This document shows, piece by piece, positions 1-8,949 of a stretch of 64,000 bases of DNA. The position numbers and the translations under genes are program-made. Below the pieces are notes generated by a model that saw only the letters and a list, made by a program, of their open reading frames with translations, had not been told where the DNA came from and searched no databases. Location: assembly GCF_030694575.1 (NCBI RefSeq), contig NZ_JAUYUS010000023.1, positions 84,113 to 148,112 of the forward strand, in the 5' to 3' direction. The first letter of the stretch is position 1. Every line of letters starts with the position of its first letter. This DNA is from Parvibaculum sp. (GTDB lineage Bacteria > Pseudomonadota > Alphaproteobacteria > Parvibaculales > Parvibaculaceae).

Positions 1-212
1 TCGAGACGCTCCGCAAATTCCTCTCGGACCTCTCCGGCACCGAGCTCTTCTCGCCGGAAGTCTACTTCCTCACCCACATGCCGGCCGAGGTCGATCCGGG
101 CGAGGTCGGCGCGGTCGTCGCCATGGCGCTCTTCCTGTCCTTCGCCGCCACGCTTTATCCCGCCTGGCGCGCCGCCTCGCTCGATCCGGTAGAGGCGCTG
201 CGGTATGAATGA
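1..212 (+). CDS. LolC/LolE-type lipoprotein-releasing permease, C-terminal end
   Basis: Partial gene entering from the left edge; it reads in frame from base 3 to a TGA at 210-212. The visible residues include a hydrophobic membrane segment ([14 protein letters not shown]) followed by [18 protein letters not shown], the usual C-terminal end of FtsX-family LolC/E permeases. The stop overlaps the start of lolD, as in lolCD or lolED operons. The protein would form the membrane part of the ABC complex that extracts lipoproteins from the inner membrane for transfer to LolA. LolC and LolE cannot be told apart from this fragment. Confidence 0.85.
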   Translation, partial: ETLRKFLSDLSGTELFSPEVYFLTHMPAEVDPGEVGAVVAMALFLSFAATLYPAWRAASLDPVEALRYE

Positions 213-933
213 GCGGACAATGAACAGCGATCCCGTCCTCGCCCTTCGCGGCATCACGCGCACCTATCGCCAGGGCGAGGAGGCGCTGCGCATTTTCGCC
301 GGTGCCGATCTCGACATCTACGAGGGCCAGATCGTCGCGCTGGTCGGCCCCTCCGGCTCCGGCAAATCCTCGCTCCTCCACATCGCCGGCCTCCTCGAAG
401 CGCCGAACGAGGGCGAGGTCTGGGTCGGTGGCGTCAACGGCGTTGCCTTGTCGGACACGCGCCGCACCGCCATGCGCCGCAGCCAGATCGGCTTCGTCTA
501 CCAGTTCCACAACCTGCTGCCCGAATTCTCCGCCATCGAAAACGTGATCCTGCCGCAGATGATCGCAGGCGTCCCGAAGCGCGCCGCGCGCGACTTCGCG
601 ATGGACCTCCTGACGCGCATGGGCCTCGGCGACCGCGCCGATCATCGGCCTGCGGAGCTTTCCGGCGGCGAGCAGCAGCGCGTCGCCATCGCCCGCGCGC
701 TCGCGAACCGTCCCCGCGTCCTCCTCGCCGACGAGCCGACCGGCAATCTCGATCCGAAAACGGCCCGCATGGTCTTCGGCGAACTGATGAACATCTGCCG
801 CTCGGAAGGCGTCGCGGCTTTGGTCGCCACCCACAACCTCGACCTCGCCGGCCACATGGACCGCGTCGTCCTCCTCCACGAAGGCAAGCTCCACGAAGGC
901 ACCGACATAGCGGCCGCCTATCAGAGCTTGTGA
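205..933 (+). CDS. lolD: Lipoprotein-releasing ABC transporter ATP-binding protein LolD
   Basis: A 242-residue ABC ATPase that powers release of lipoproteins from the inner membrane together with the upstream permease. Visible motifs are Walker [10 protein letters not shown] (residues 48-56), Q-loop region ([12 protein letters not shown]), signature LSGGEQQR (152-159), Walker B VLLADEP (172-178), a D-loop, and the switch His in ATHN (about 210). The start ATG lies inside the end of the permease gene, so translation is probably coupled; a second ATG at 220 is an alternative. A GC-rich palindromic repeat follows the stop. Confidence 0.93.
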   Translation: MNERTMNSDPVLALRGITRTYRQGEEALRIFAGADLDIYEGQIVALVGPSGSGKSSLLHIAGLLEAPNEGEVWVGGVNGVALSDTRRTAMRRSQIGFVYQFHNLLPEFSAIENVILPQMIAGVPKRAARDFAMDLLTRMGLGDRADHRPAELSGGEQQRVAIARALANRPRVLLADEPTGNLDPKTARMVFGELMNICRSEGVAALVATHNLDLAGHMDRVVLLHEGKLHEGTDIAAAYQSL

Positions 934-940
934 ACTAAAG

Positions 941-1003
941 CCCTCTCCCCGTGGGGGAGAGGGAGGGGACCCGCCGAAGGCGGGGAGGGTGAGGGGGCAC
1001 CCT
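941..1003. repeat. GC-rich palindromic intergenic repeat, copy 1
   Basis: A perfect stem (CCCTCTCCCC / GGGGGAGAGGG around a GT) begins at 941 and is followed by a second C-rich/G-rich arm (CCCGCCGAAGGCGGG) and GGGTGAGGGGGC. Related sequence recurs at 1571-1614 and 2498-2550. It fills the gap between the convergent genes lolD and the SRPBCC gene and may also act as a transcription stop. The repeat-family assignment rests on comparison within this window only. Confidence 0.6.
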
Positions 1004-1021
1004 CTCGGCAAGAACCCCGTC

Positions 1022-1492
1022 TTACCCCAGAAACGCTTCCAGCTTCTCTAGCGACCCCGTCCAGCCATGCGTATGGCCCGCCTTCGACGCCTCGTCGAAA
1101 AGCTGCTCATGGATCAGCGTCAGCATCGTCGCCTCGCCCTCGTCCTTGAAGCGCACCGTCACCTGCGATGTCCGGTCCGGCGTCGTGTACCAGGTCCATG
1201 AGAAGACGAGCTTCTCCCCCGGCACGACTTCCTTGTAGACGCCGTTCACTTCGTGCCGGTCGCCGGTATTCTCGATCATCGCGACATGGAAATGCCCGCC
1301 CACGCGGACATCGCATTCCGCCTCCGCCATGGTCACGTTCTCCGGCCCGAACCACTGCATGAGCTGCGCCGGGTCGGTCCACGCCGCATAGACCCTGTCG
1401 CGCGGCGCATTGAACTTCCGCCTCATCATCAGGCTCGGCTTGGAAGACGTATCGGCGCCGGCAGCCGGCTGCTCTTGGGGGGAAGCGGTCAT
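1022..1492 (-). CDS. SRPBCC (AHSA1/START-like) domain protein
   Basis: A protein of about 156 residues when started at the ATG at 1492. Reading upstream in frame to 1564 adds an unconvincing N-terminus. After a short polar leader it shows the pattern of the activator-of-Hsp90-like SRPBCC family: MMRRKFNAPRDRVYAAWTDP, then WFGPE, RVGGHFHV, and a closing HGWTGSLEKLEAFL. These proteins form a hydrophobic ligand cavity; the ligand here is unknown. It lies convergent to lolD and shares the minus strand with the reductase-like gene at 1657. The family call is secure, the function is not. Confidence 0.8.
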   Translation of the reverse strand: MTASPQEQPAAGADTSSKPSLMMRRKFNAPRDRVYAAWTDPAQLMQWFGPENVTMAEAECDVRVGGHFHVAMIENTGDRHEVNGVYKEVVPGEKLVFSWTWYTTPDRTSQVTVRFKDEGEATMLTLIHEQLFDEASKAGHTHGWTGSLEKLEAFLG

Positions 1493-1570
1493 GACATCGC
1501 TCGCACTGGTTACGGGAAGCTTAACTAAGAGGTTAAGTGTGCCGCCCGCTCGCGCGGCCGTCAAGCCACG

Positions 1571-1614
1571 GCTCCCTCTCCCCTCGGGGAAAGGGAAGGG
1601 TGAGGGGGCACCCC
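1571..1614. repeat. GC-rich palindromic intergenic repeat, copy 2
   Basis: A shorter, diverged relative of the element at 941. CTCCCTCTCCCCTC faces GGGGAAAGGGAAGGG and is followed by the shared GGGTGAGGGGGCACCC tail. It lies between two minus-strand genes. Confidence 0.5.
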
Positions 1615-1656
1615 ACCCACAGAGTCACCCGGCACCCTCGAGATTTTCGCGCCTAC

Positions 1657-2187
1657 CTATGCGGGAACATAGATCAGCCTGATCACGTCTTCGCCCATGG
1701 GGTCGCTGGCCGCAAGGCGGAGCGGCGGTGGCTTGCCGGCGAAGAAGGGCGTGCCGCTGCCAAGCACCACGGGATGGAGATAGATCCGGTACTCGTCGAT
1801 CAGGCCAAGCTCGGTCAGGCTTCGCGCCAGCTCCGGTCCGCCGACTTCGATCTCCCCGTCGAGCTCGGCTTTGAGCTTGCGTATCGCCGTCTCCAGGTCG
1901 CCCGCGACAAGCGTGGCGTTGGGGCCGACGGATTTCAGCGTGCGCGACACGACCCATTTCGGATTGCGCCGCCACGCCGCCGCGAACTCGCGCTCCGCCG
2001 CCTCCCACTCGGGATGCTCCTCGTCCCAATACCGCATGATCTCATACAGGTGACGGCCGTAGAGACTCCCCGTCAGGTCGCGCGTCTGCTCGATGAAGTG
2101 GCGGAAGAGCCCCGGGCCCGGCGCAAATCCCATGTGGTCGACATAGCCGTCCAGGGACTGGTTCATTCCGAAAACGATCTTCGCCAT
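1657..2187 (-). CDS. Dihydrofolate reductase-like / RibD C-terminal domain protein
   Basis: A 176-residue single-domain protein of the RibD_C/DHFR-like fold. It begins MAKIVFGMNQSLDGYVD, typical of this family, and contains GRHLYEIMRYW and the nucleotide-binding stretch IEVGGPELARSLTELGLIDEY, with a final LHPVVLGSGTPFF. These are usually NADPH-dependent reductases of unknown substrate, not true FolA. It is transcribed divergently from the SOS-linked peptide gene. No riboflavin gene is nearby, so a role in riboflavin synthesis is not implied. Confidence 0.85.
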   Translation of the reverse strand: MAKIVFGMNQSLDGYVDHMGFAPGPGLFRHFIEQTRDLTGSLYGRHLYEIMRYWDEEHPEWEAAEREFAAAWRRNPKWVVSRTLKSVGPNATLVAGDLETAIRKLKAELDGEIEVGGPELARSLTELGLIDEYRIYLHPVVLGSGTPFFAGKPPPLRLAASDPMGEDVIRLIYVPA

Positions 2188-2270
2188 GTCGCAAACTCTC
2201 CACCGCGGGTTTCCTCAGAATAACGGGCGCCGCCATCATGCAGAAGCGGAATTGGGCCTAATGGCGCCCC

Positions 2271-2322
2271 TTGACACGGGAGAACAAACAGGCAACATTC
2301 CAGTCCGGAACATTTGATGAAC
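2271..2322 (+). promoter_or_regulatory. Promoter with SOS (LexA) box ahead of the 44-residue peptide
   Basis: GAAC-N7-GAAC occurs at 2308-2322, which read on the other strand is GTTC-N7-GTTC, the direct-repeat LexA site known in alphaproteobacteria. A consensus -35 hexamer TTGACA lies at 2271-2276 with a weak -10 (AACATT) at about 2294-2299. This puts the LexA box over the expected transcription start, where a repressor would act. The same box type stands upstream of lexA in this window (27443-27457). Confidence 0.7.
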
Positions 2323-2342
2323 ATCCACTGGAGGGCTTCAAG

Positions 2343-2477
2343 ATGCGCGGTATCTGGAACAAGGCGGGCGGCACGTCGGATGGCTGGTTCAAGGACATCG
2401 CCGCCCTCATCTCCGTCGGCGCCTTCATCTGGGTCGTCAGCACCTGGACCGTCATCGCCCAAACCCTGATCGGCTAG
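2343..2477 (+). CDS. Small single-pass membrane peptide, probably SOS-induced
   Basis: A 44-residue protein with one predicted membrane segment (IAALISVGAFIWVVSTWTVI) and a short polar N-terminus. The ATG at 2343 is preceded by GGAGGG at 7-base spacing, so this start is preferred over TTG at 2271, which coincides with the -35 hexamer. The LexA box ends 20 bases upstream of the ATG. Caulobacter SidA, a 29-residue inner-membrane division inhibitor, has a similar design (SOS box, tiny membrane protein), but I see no sequence identity that proves kinship. Function is inferred from context only. Confidence 0.72.
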   Translation: MRGIWNKAGGTSDGWFKDIAALISVGAFIWVVSTWTVIAQTLIG

Positions 2478-2497
2478 GGCGGCCTGATCTTTCCTTC

Positions 2498-2550
2498 CCA
2501 CCCTCCCCCTGTGGGAGGGTCAAACCGCTGCAAGCGGTTTGGGGAGGGGT
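2498..2550. repeat. GC-rich palindromic intergenic repeat, copy 3
   Basis: Two adjacent hairpins: ACCCTCCC (2500-2507) with GGGAGGGT (2513-2520), then CAAACCGCT (2521-2529) with AGCGGTTTG (2533-2541). They are followed by GGGGAGGGG, which can pair with the first arm. It belongs to the same family as the elements at 941 and 1571 and sits between the membrane peptide and dnaE, where it could terminate the peptide transcript. Confidence 0.6.
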
Positions 2551-2657
2551 CGCGGCGTCGCTTCTGGCCTCATGGCTGGACAGGGTTGTCCACAGCTTTG
2601 GGCCACCTCAGCCCACCCGCCGCGTGACTCTGAAGCAGGGGCATCCGAAAATGCCCC

Positions 2658-5600
2658 ATGCTCGACTCGCCCCCCAAATTCATCCACCTCCGCCTCCACT
2701 CGGCCTATTCGCTGCTGGAAGGCGCGATCCGCATCAAGGACATCCCCAAGCTCTGCAAGGCGAACGGCATGCCCGCCATCGCCCTCACCGACACGGCCAA
2801 TCTCTTCGGCGCGCTGGAGTTCTCCGAAACCCTCGCGAAGGAAGGCATCCAGCCGATCACCGGCTGCACGCTCCCCGTCCTCCTCGACACCCCGGACGAG
2901 CCGGCGCGCGGACCTGTAAGACGCGAGCCCTCCGGCAATCTCGCGCTCCTCGCCAAGGACGAGCGCGGCTACGAAAACCTGATGAAGCTCTCGAGCCTCG
3001 CCTTTCTCGGGCCGGACGCCGCCGAGCCCGCCCATGTCACGATGGAGAAGGTCGCCGAATTCCAGGAAGGCCTGATCTGCCTTACCGGCGGGCCGGACGG
3101 CCTCGTCAACCGCCTCCTTGAAGCCGGCCAGCCCGATGCCGCCGAAGAACTCCTGCTCCGCCTGAAACAGGTTTTCGGCGACCGCCTCTATGTCGAGCTT
3201 CAGCGTCACGACCTTCCCCGCGAGCAGATCGTGGAAGGCCCGCTGATCGACCTCGCCTACAAGCACGAGCTGCCCCTCGTCGCCACCAACGAACCCTATT
3301 TCACGCGCGAGGCGGAATACGAAGCCCATGACGCGCTGATCTGCATCGCTGCCGGCGCCTATGTCGTCCAGTCGGACCGCCGCCGCCTCACGCCCCAGCA
3401 TCGCTTCAAGTCGCAGGACGAGATGGCGGCCCTCTTCGCCGATCTGCCGGAAGCGATCGAGAACACTATCGAGATCGCGCGCCGCTGCGCCTATCGTCCG
3501 CGCACCCGCAATCCGATCCTGCCGAAATTCGCCGCCGGCACCAGCGAGGCGGACGAGCTGCGCCGTCAGGCGGAGGAGGGGCTCACCATGCGCCTCGCAA
3601 CGCTCGATGCCGTCGCGCCCGAGGAGGACTACCGCGCGCGCCTGCGCTTCGAGCTCGACGTCATCATCAAGATGGATTTCCCGGGCTATTTCCTCATCGT
3701 TGCCGACTTCATCAAATGGGCGAAGGAGCAGGGTATTCCCGTCGGCCCCGGCCGCGGTTCGGGCGCGGGCTCCGTCGTCGCTTGGGCGCTCACCATCACC
3801 GACCTCGATCCCCTGCGCTTCGGCCTCCTCTTCGAACGTTTCCTGAACCCTGAGCGCGTCTCGATGCCCGACTTCGACATCGACTTCTGCCAGGACCGCC
3901 GCGACGAAGTGATCCGCTACGTGCAGGACCGCTACGGCAAGGACAAGGTCGCCCAGATCATCACCTTCGGAAAGCTGCAGGCCCGCGCCGTGCTGCGCGA
4001 CGTCGGCCGCGTGCTGCAGATGCCCTACGGGCAGGTCGACCGTCTCTGCAAGCTGGTGCCGAACAATCCGGCCGCGCCGGTCACGCTCCCCGAAGCCATC
4101 AAGGGCGAGCCCCGCCTTCAGGAAGAACAGCGCGCCGACGAGACGGTGGCGAAGCTTCTCGAAATCGGCCAGAGCCTCGAAGGTCTCTACCGCCACGCCT
4201 CGACCCATGCCGCCGGCGTCGTCATCGGCGACCGGCCGCTCGATGAACTCGTGCCGCTCTACCGCGACCCGCGCTCCGACATGCCGGTCACCCAGTTCAA
4301 CATGAAATGGGTCGAGCCCGCCGGCCTCGTGAAATTCGACTTTCTCGGCCTGAAAACGCTCACCGTCCTGGACCGCGCGGTAAAGCTCCTCGCCCGCCGG
4401 GACATCCGGGTCGACCTGCTCAATCTTCCGTTGGCGGATGAAAAGACCTTTGCCATGCTCGGGCGGGGCGAGACGATCGGTGTGTTCCAGCTTGAAAGTT
4501 CGGGCATGCGCGATGTGCTGCGCAAGCTGGAGGCCGACCGCTTCGAGGACATCATCGCCCTTGTCGCCCTCTATCGTCCCGGCCCGATGGACAACATCCC
4601 GTCCTATGTGAAGCGCAAGCACGGAACCGAAAGGCCGGATTACCTTCATCCGCTGCTTGAGCCCGTCCTGAAGGAGACGCACGGCGTCATCATCTATCAG
4701 GAGCAGGTGATGCAGATCGCGCAGATCCTCTCCGGCTATTCGCTCGGCGAAGCCGATCTTCTGCGCCGCGCCATGGGCAAGAAGATCAAGGCCGAGATGG
4801 AGGCCCAGAAGGAGCGTTTCGTTACCGGCGCCGTCGCCAAGGAGATCGACAAGGCGCAGGCCGCGAGCATCTTCGAACTGGTCGACAAGTTCGCGGGCTA
4901 CGGCTTCAACAAGTCGCACGCCGCCGCCTATGCGCTCGTCGCCTATCAGACCGCCTGGCTGAAGGCGAACCACCCGGTCGAGTTCCTTGCCGCTTCCATG
5001 AGCCTCGATCTCGGCAACACGGACAAGCTCGGCCTCTTCAAGCAGGAGGCGGAGCGCCTCGGCCTCAAGGTGCGGCGCCCTTGCATAAACCGCTCCGAGG
5101 GCCTCTTCGGCGTTGCCGATGGCGAAATCCTCTATGCGCTCGCCGCCATCAAGAATGTCGGCCTTCAGGCGATGGAGCACATCGTGGAGGTTCGCCGCGA
5201 GGGCGGCCCCTTCCGCGACCTGTTCGATTTCGCGCGCCGCATCAATCCGCGCCTCATCAACAAGCGCACCTTTGAAAATCTGGCGCGGGCAGGGGCCTTC
5301 GATGCGCTGAACCCCAACCGCGCCCAAGTGCTCGCCGCCGCCGATCTCCTGCTCGGCACCGCGAACGTCGCCGCGCAGGAGCGCGAGAGCAAGCAGGTCG
5401 GCCTCTTCGGCGAGGAAAGCGGTGTCGCCGCCGCCCATCCGGCGCTCCCCGCCGTCGAGCCCTGGCTGCCGATGGAGCGCCTTACCGAGGAATTCAACGC
5501 CGTCGGCTTCTACCTCTCCGGCCACCCGCTGGACGATTACCGGACCGCGCTTCAGCGCGCGGGTGCCGTGACCTATGCGGAGCTGCTGGCCCAGACCTCG

Positions 5601-6077
5601 ACGGCGGCGAAGATCGCCGGCACCGTCACCGCGAAGCAGGAGCGCAAATCCAAGAAGGGCAATCCCTTCGCCTTCCTCTCGCTGTCGGACCCGACCGGCC
5701 AGTTCGAGATCGTCGTCTTCTCCGAAGTCCTCTCCCAGTCCCGCCAGCTCATGGAGCCGGGCAGTGCGGTCGTCGTCAATGTCGAGATCGAGCGCATCGG
5801 CGATGAGGTGAAGCTCCGCGCCCAGTCGCTCCGCAGCGTCGACGAGGTCGTGAAGGACACCGGCGCCGGCCTCAAGATATTCATCGAGGATAAGTCCTCC
5901 ATCGAGCCCCTGAAATCGCGTCTCGCCGAACGCGGCAAGGGCATCGTCTCCCTCGTCCTCATGACGGAGGGCGGAGGGGAGGTCGAACTCAAATTGAAGG
6001 ACCGCTACCGGGTCACTCCCCAGGTCCGCGGCGCGATAAAATCGGTCCCCGGCATCGTCGAGATTCAGGATATATGA
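2658..6077 (+). CDS. dnaE: DNA polymerase III subunit alpha
   Basis: The replicative DNA polymerase, 1139 residues, normal for DnaE1. In order: an N-terminal PHP domain (FIHLRLHSAYSLLEG), the polymerase core with the catalytic aspartates in PDFDIDF, the GPGRGSGAGS motif ahead of it, YRPGPMDNIPSY, then helix-hairpin-helix and a C-terminal OB fold (KIAGTVTAKQERKSKKG). Length and motifs argue against the SOS-induced DnaE2 type, and no imuA/imuB lies beside it. It stands alone on the plus strand with the ribosomal operon downstream. Confidence 0.97.
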   Translation: MLDSPPKFIHLRLHSAYSLLEGAIRIKDIPKLCKANGMPAIALTDTANLFGALEFSETLAKEGIQPITGCTLPVLLDTPDEPARGPVRREPSGNLALLAKDERGYENLMKLSSLAFLGPDAAEPAHVTMEKVAEFQEGLICLTGGPDGLVNRLLEAGQPDAAEELLLRLKQVFGDRLYVELQRHDLPREQIVEGPLIDLAYKHELPLVATNEPYFTREAEYEAHDALICIAAGAYVVQSDRRRLTPQHRFKSQDEMAALFADLPEAIENTIEIARRCAYRPRTRNPILPKFAAGTSEADELRRQAEEGLTMRLATLDAVAPEEDYRARLRFELDVIIKMDFPGYFLIVADFIKWAKEQGIPVGPGRGSGAGSVVAWALTITDLDPLRFGLLFERFLNPERVSMPDFDIDFCQDRRDEVIRYVQDRYGKDKVAQIITFGKLQARAVLRDVGRVLQMPYGQVDRLCKLVPNNPAAPVTLPEAIKGEPRLQEEQRADETVAKLLEIGQSLEGLYRHASTHAAGVVIGDRPLDELVPLYRDPRSDMPVTQFNMKWVEPAGLVKFDFLGLKTLTVLDRAVKLLARRDIRVDLLNLPLADEKTFAMLGRGETIGVFQLESSGMRDVLRKLEADRFEDIIALVALYRPGPMDNIPSYVKRKHGTERPDYLHPLLEPVLKETHGVIIYQEQVMQIAQILSGYSLGEADLLRRAMGKKIKAEMEAQKERFVTGAVAKEIDKAQAASIFELVDKFAGYGFNKSHAAAYALVAYQTAWLKANHPVEFLAASMSLDLGNTDKLGLFKQEAERLGLKVRRPCINRSEGLFGVADGEILYALAAIKNVGLQAMEHIVEVRREGGPFRDLFDFARRINPRLINKRTFENLARAGAFDALNPNRAQVLAAADLLLGTANVAAQERESKQVGLFGEESGVAAAHPALPAVEPWLPMERLTEEFNAVGFYLSGHPLDDYRTALQRAGAVTYAELLAQTSTAAKIAGTVTAKQERKSKKGNPFAFLSLSDPTGQFEIVVFSEVLSQSRQLMEPGSAVVVNVEIERIGDEVKLRAQSLRSVDEVVKDTGAGLKIFIEDKSSIEPLKSRLAERGKGIVSLVLMTEGGGEVELKLKDRYRVTPQVRGAIKSVPGIVEIQDI

Positions 6078-6298
6078 CAGTTTGATTACAGTTCGATGAC
6101 AGCCGGTCGGGGATAACCGCCTAAGACGCTGTAACGCTTGCTTTTTCCCGCTTTTGAGCCTATCAAGGCGCCATTCCACACGCGGGGTTCGGCTCTCCCA
6201 CTTCCTTTTATCAAGGAAAACATAGGGTTAGTCGGTCCGGTGCGACATTTGTCGTTCACTCCCCGCGGAGGTTCAACCGGAAAAGGAGCACAAGTGCC

Positions 6299-7060
6299 AT
6301 GGCACTTCCCGATTTCTCTATGCGTCAATTGCTGGAAGCCGGCGTTCACTTCGGCCACCAGACCCACCGCTGGAATCCGAAGATGGAGCACTTCCTCTTC
6401 GGCAGCCGAAACAACATTCATATCATAGACTTGGCGCAGACGGTTCCGCTTCTGCATCAGGCTCTCGTCACCGTCCGCGACGTCGTCGCCGGTGGCGGCC
6501 GCGTGCTCTTCGTCGGTACCAAGCGCCAGGCGTCGGACCCCGTCGCCGCCGCTGCCCGCCAGTGCGCCCAGTACTACATCAACCACCGCTGGCTCGGTGG
6601 CATGCTGACCAACTGGAAGACCATTTCGAATTCGATCCGGCGCCTGCGCCAGCTCGACGAGATGCTCGTTGGCGAAGCTAAGGGCTTGACGAAAAAGGAA
6701 GTTCTGAATCTGACCCGTGAGCGCGACAAGCTTGAACGCGCCATCGGCGGCATCAAGGACATGGGCGGCCTGCCCGACCTGATCTTCGTCATCGACACCA
6801 ACAAGGAAGAGATCGCGATCCAGGAAGCCCGCAAACTGGGTATCCCCGTCGTCGCGATCCTCGATTCCAACTCGAACCCCGACGGCATCGCGTTCCCGGT
6901 TCCCGGCAATGACGACGCGGCCCGTGCGATCAGCCTTTATTGCGATCTGGTCTCGCGCGCGGTCATCGACGGCATCTCGCAGAGCCATTCGGCTTCCGGC
7001 GTCGATGTCGGTGCCGAAGCCGAACCCGTGGTCGATATTCCGGCCGCCGCCGAAGCCTGA
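6299..7060 (+). CDS. rpsB: 30S ribosomal protein S2
   Basis: A 253-residue protein starting [20 protein letters not shown], with the S2 signatures [10 protein letters not shown] and [18 protein letters not shown] sequence. The ATG follows a GGAG-containing leader. It opens the conserved rpsB-tsf-pyrH-frr series. The 220-base leader after dnaE probably contains its promoter and the mRNA element that S2 uses for autoregulation in proteobacteria, but I could not resolve that structure by eye. The C-terminal 25 residues are acidic and Ala-rich. Confidence 0.98.
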   Translation: MALPDFSMRQLLEAGVHFGHQTHRWNPKMEHFLFGSRNNIHIIDLAQTVPLLHQALVTVRDVVAGGGRVLFVGTKRQASDPVAAAARQCAQYYINHRWLGGMLTNWKTISNSIRRLRQLDEMLVGEAKGLTKKEVLNLTRERDKLERAIGGIKDMGGLPDLIFVIDTNKEEIAIQEARKLGIPVVAILDSNSNPDGIAFPVPGNDDAARAISLYCDLVSRAVIDGISQSHSASGVDVGAEAEPVVDIPAAAEA

Positions 7061-7084
7061 TAAGGCAACGGATTCAATACGATA

Positions 7085-7105
7085 GCCCCGGCCTTGTGCC
7101 GGGGC
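7085..7105 (+). other. Hairpin between rpsB and tsf
   Basis: Perfect 7-base stem GCCCCGG (7085-7091) and CCGGGGC (7099-7105) with a 7-base loop, not followed by a U-tract. In a co-transcribed rpsB-tsf mRNA this is more likely a partial terminator or processing/stability element that lowers tsf relative to rpsB than a full stop. Confidence 0.5.
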
Positions 7106-7130
7106 GACCCGACAACTTCGAGGACATCCG

Positions 7131-8057
7131 ATGGCTGAAATCACCGCGAGCATGGTGAAACAACTGCGCGAGACCACCGGCGCAGGCATGATGGATTGCA
7201 AATCCGCCCTCACCGAAACGGGCGGCGACATGGAAGCCGCTATCGACTGGCTGCGCACCAAGGGCTTGGCGAAAGCCGCCAAAAAGGCAGGCCGCGTGGC
7301 CGCCGAAGGCCTTATCGGCGTTGTCGCGAAGGGCACCGCCGGCGCGATCGTCGAAGTCAATTCCGAGACGGACTTCGTGGCGCGCAACGAGCAGTTCCAG
7401 AAAATGGTTTCCGACGTTGCCTCGGCCGCGCTCTCGGTCGAAGGCGATTTCGACAAGCTGGTGGCTTCGAGCTACCCGGGTTCGTCGAAGTCGGTGAAGG
7501 ACTATGTGACGGAAATGGTTGGCACAATCGGCGAAAACATGAACGTTCGCCGCGCCGGCTATATCTCCGTCGATGACGGCGCCGTCGCCGCCTATGTCCA
7601 CAGCCAGGTCGTGCCGGGCCTCGGCAAGATCGGTGTGCTGGTCGGGCTGGAGTCCAAGGGCGACAAGGCGAAGCTCCTCGAGCTCGGCCGCCAGATCGCC
7701 ATGCACATCGCCGCCACGAACCCGCTGGCGACGCGCAAGGAAGATATGGACCCGGCCCTTGTCGAGCGCGAGCGCAACGTCCTGATCGCCGAGGCGAGAG
7801 AATCCGGCCGTCCCGAGAACATCATCGAGAAGATGGTCGAGGGCCGTATCCGCAAGTTCTATGAGGAAGTCGTGCTGCTTTCGCAGGCCTTCGTCATCAA
7901 TCCCGACGACACGGTCGAAAAGGCCGTGAAGGCCGCCGAAGCCGATGTGGGCGCTCCTATTACGGTCGTCGGCTTCCTGCGCTTCGCTCTCGGCGAGGGC
8001 ATCGAAAAGGAAGAGTCGGATTTCGCGGCCGAAGTAGCGGCTGCCGCACGCGGCTGA
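7131..8057 (+). CDS. tsf: Elongation factor Ts
   Basis: A 308-residue guanine-nucleotide exchange factor for EF-Tu. The N-terminal domain carries the family signature [16 protein letters not shown] and a Lys-rich [12 protein letters not shown] stretch; the core has [16 protein letters not shown] and [11 protein letters not shown]. It begins 70 bases after rpsB, separated by a hairpin, and is followed by a strong hairpin at 8077. Length is normal. Confidence 0.98.
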   Translation: MAEITASMVKQLRETTGAGMMDCKSALTETGGDMEAAIDWLRTKGLAKAAKKAGRVAAEGLIGVVAKGTAGAIVEVNSETDFVARNEQFQKMVSDVASAALSVEGDFDKLVASSYPGSSKSVKDYVTEMVGTIGENMNVRRAGYISVDDGAVAAYVHSQVVPGLGKIGVLVGLESKGDKAKLLELGRQIAMHIAATNPLATRKEDMDPALVERERNVLIAEARESGRPENIIEKMVEGRIRKFYEEVVLLSQAFVINPDDTVEKAVKAAEADVGAPITVVGFLRFALGEGIEKEESDFAAEVAAAARG

Positions 8058-8076
8058 GACGAATTGCCGATTGAAG

Positions 8077-8112
8077 TAACGCCCCCTTCGCCAGACGGTG
8101 CTGGGGGCGTTA
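8077..8112 (+). terminator. Intrinsic terminator after tsf
   Basis: Perfect 10-base stem TAACGCCCCC (8077-8086) and GGGGGCGTTA (8103-8112), loop of 16 bases. The following T-run is poor (TTGTCAC). Its position between tsf and pyrH suggests that the ribosomal pair ends here, or is partly read through into pyrH. Confidence 0.6.
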
Positions 8113-8199
8113 TTGTCACTGGATGCCTGTGGGGATTCGGGCCCGCATCGGCAGACGCCCGGAAACGGCCTCAGGGCCAGCCGCAACGGAACGCTGTAA

Positions 8200-8925
8200 A
8201 TGTCTGATAAAACGCTCTATTCGCGCGTTCTTCTCAAGGTTTCGGGAGAGGCTTTGATGGGCCCAACCCAATACGGAATCGACCTAGATACGGTCGACCG
8301 CATCGCGCGCGACATAAAGCAGGCCATCGACGCCGGCGTTCAGGTTTGCCTCGTCATCGGCGGCGGCAACATATTTCGCGGCCTCTCCGGCGCCGCCAAG
8401 GGGATGGAACGCGCCAGCGCCGACTACATGGGCATGCTTGCCACCGTCATGAACGCGCTCGCCATGCAGACGGCACTTGAGGCAATCGGCGTGCCGACCC
8501 GTGTTCAGTCGGCAATCCCCATGATGACGGTCTGCGAGCCCTATATCCGGCGCCGGGCCGTCCGCCATATGGAAAAGGGCCGCGTCGTGATATTCGCGGC
8601 TGGCACGGGCAACCCCTTCTTCACGACCGATACTGCTGCCGCTCTCCGCGCCGTCGAAATGGGCTGCGACGCACTGCTCAAGGGAACCCAGGTAGACGGC
8701 GTCTATTCGGCAGATCCCCACAAGGTGCCCAACGCGGAACGCTACGACCGGCTGACCTATATGGATGTGCTTTCGCGCGATCTGAAGGTCATGGATGCTT
8801 CGGCGATCGCCCTGGCGCGCGAAAATGCCATACCGATCATCGTCTATTCGATCGACGAGCCGGGCGGCTTCGCGGAAGTTCTCACCGGGAACGGCCGCTG
8901 CACCATAATCTCCGACGCGGCCTGA
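8200..8925 (+). CDS. pyrH: Uridylate kinase
   Basis: UMP kinase of the amino-acid-kinase fold, 241 residues, making UDP for nucleic acids and envelope sugars. Motifs seen are [10 protein letters not shown] near the N-terminus, [10 protein letters not shown], the [16 protein letters not shown] segment and [17 protein letters not shown]. It precedes frr by 24 bases and is normally allosterically controlled by GTP and UTP. Confidence 0.98.
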   Translation: MSDKTLYSRVLLKVSGEALMGPTQYGIDLDTVDRIARDIKQAIDAGVQVCLVIGGGNIFRGLSGAAKGMERASADYMGMLATVMNALAMQTALEAIGVPTRVQSAIPMMTVCEPYIRRRAVRHMEKGRVVIFAAGTGNPFFTTDTAAALRAVEMGCDALLKGTQVDGVYSADPHKVPNAERYDRLTYMDVLSRDLKVMDASAIALARENAIPIIVYSIDEPGGFAEVLTGNGRCTIISDAA

Positions 8926-8949
8926 GCCGGACCAGAAAAAGGACAGGAA

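Noticed and set aside
2586..2594. TTGTCCACA, one base from a DnaA box, upstream of dnaE
   Set aside because: It is a single isolated copy with no AT-rich unwinding region, no cluster of boxes and no origin-linked genes nearby.
2520..6179. A 1219-codon open frame antisense to dnaE
   Set aside because: It mirrors dnaE in a GC-rich genome where third-position GC keeps the opposite strand open. It has no ribosome site and low-complexity Asp/Glu/Leu-rich content, and dnaE is certain.
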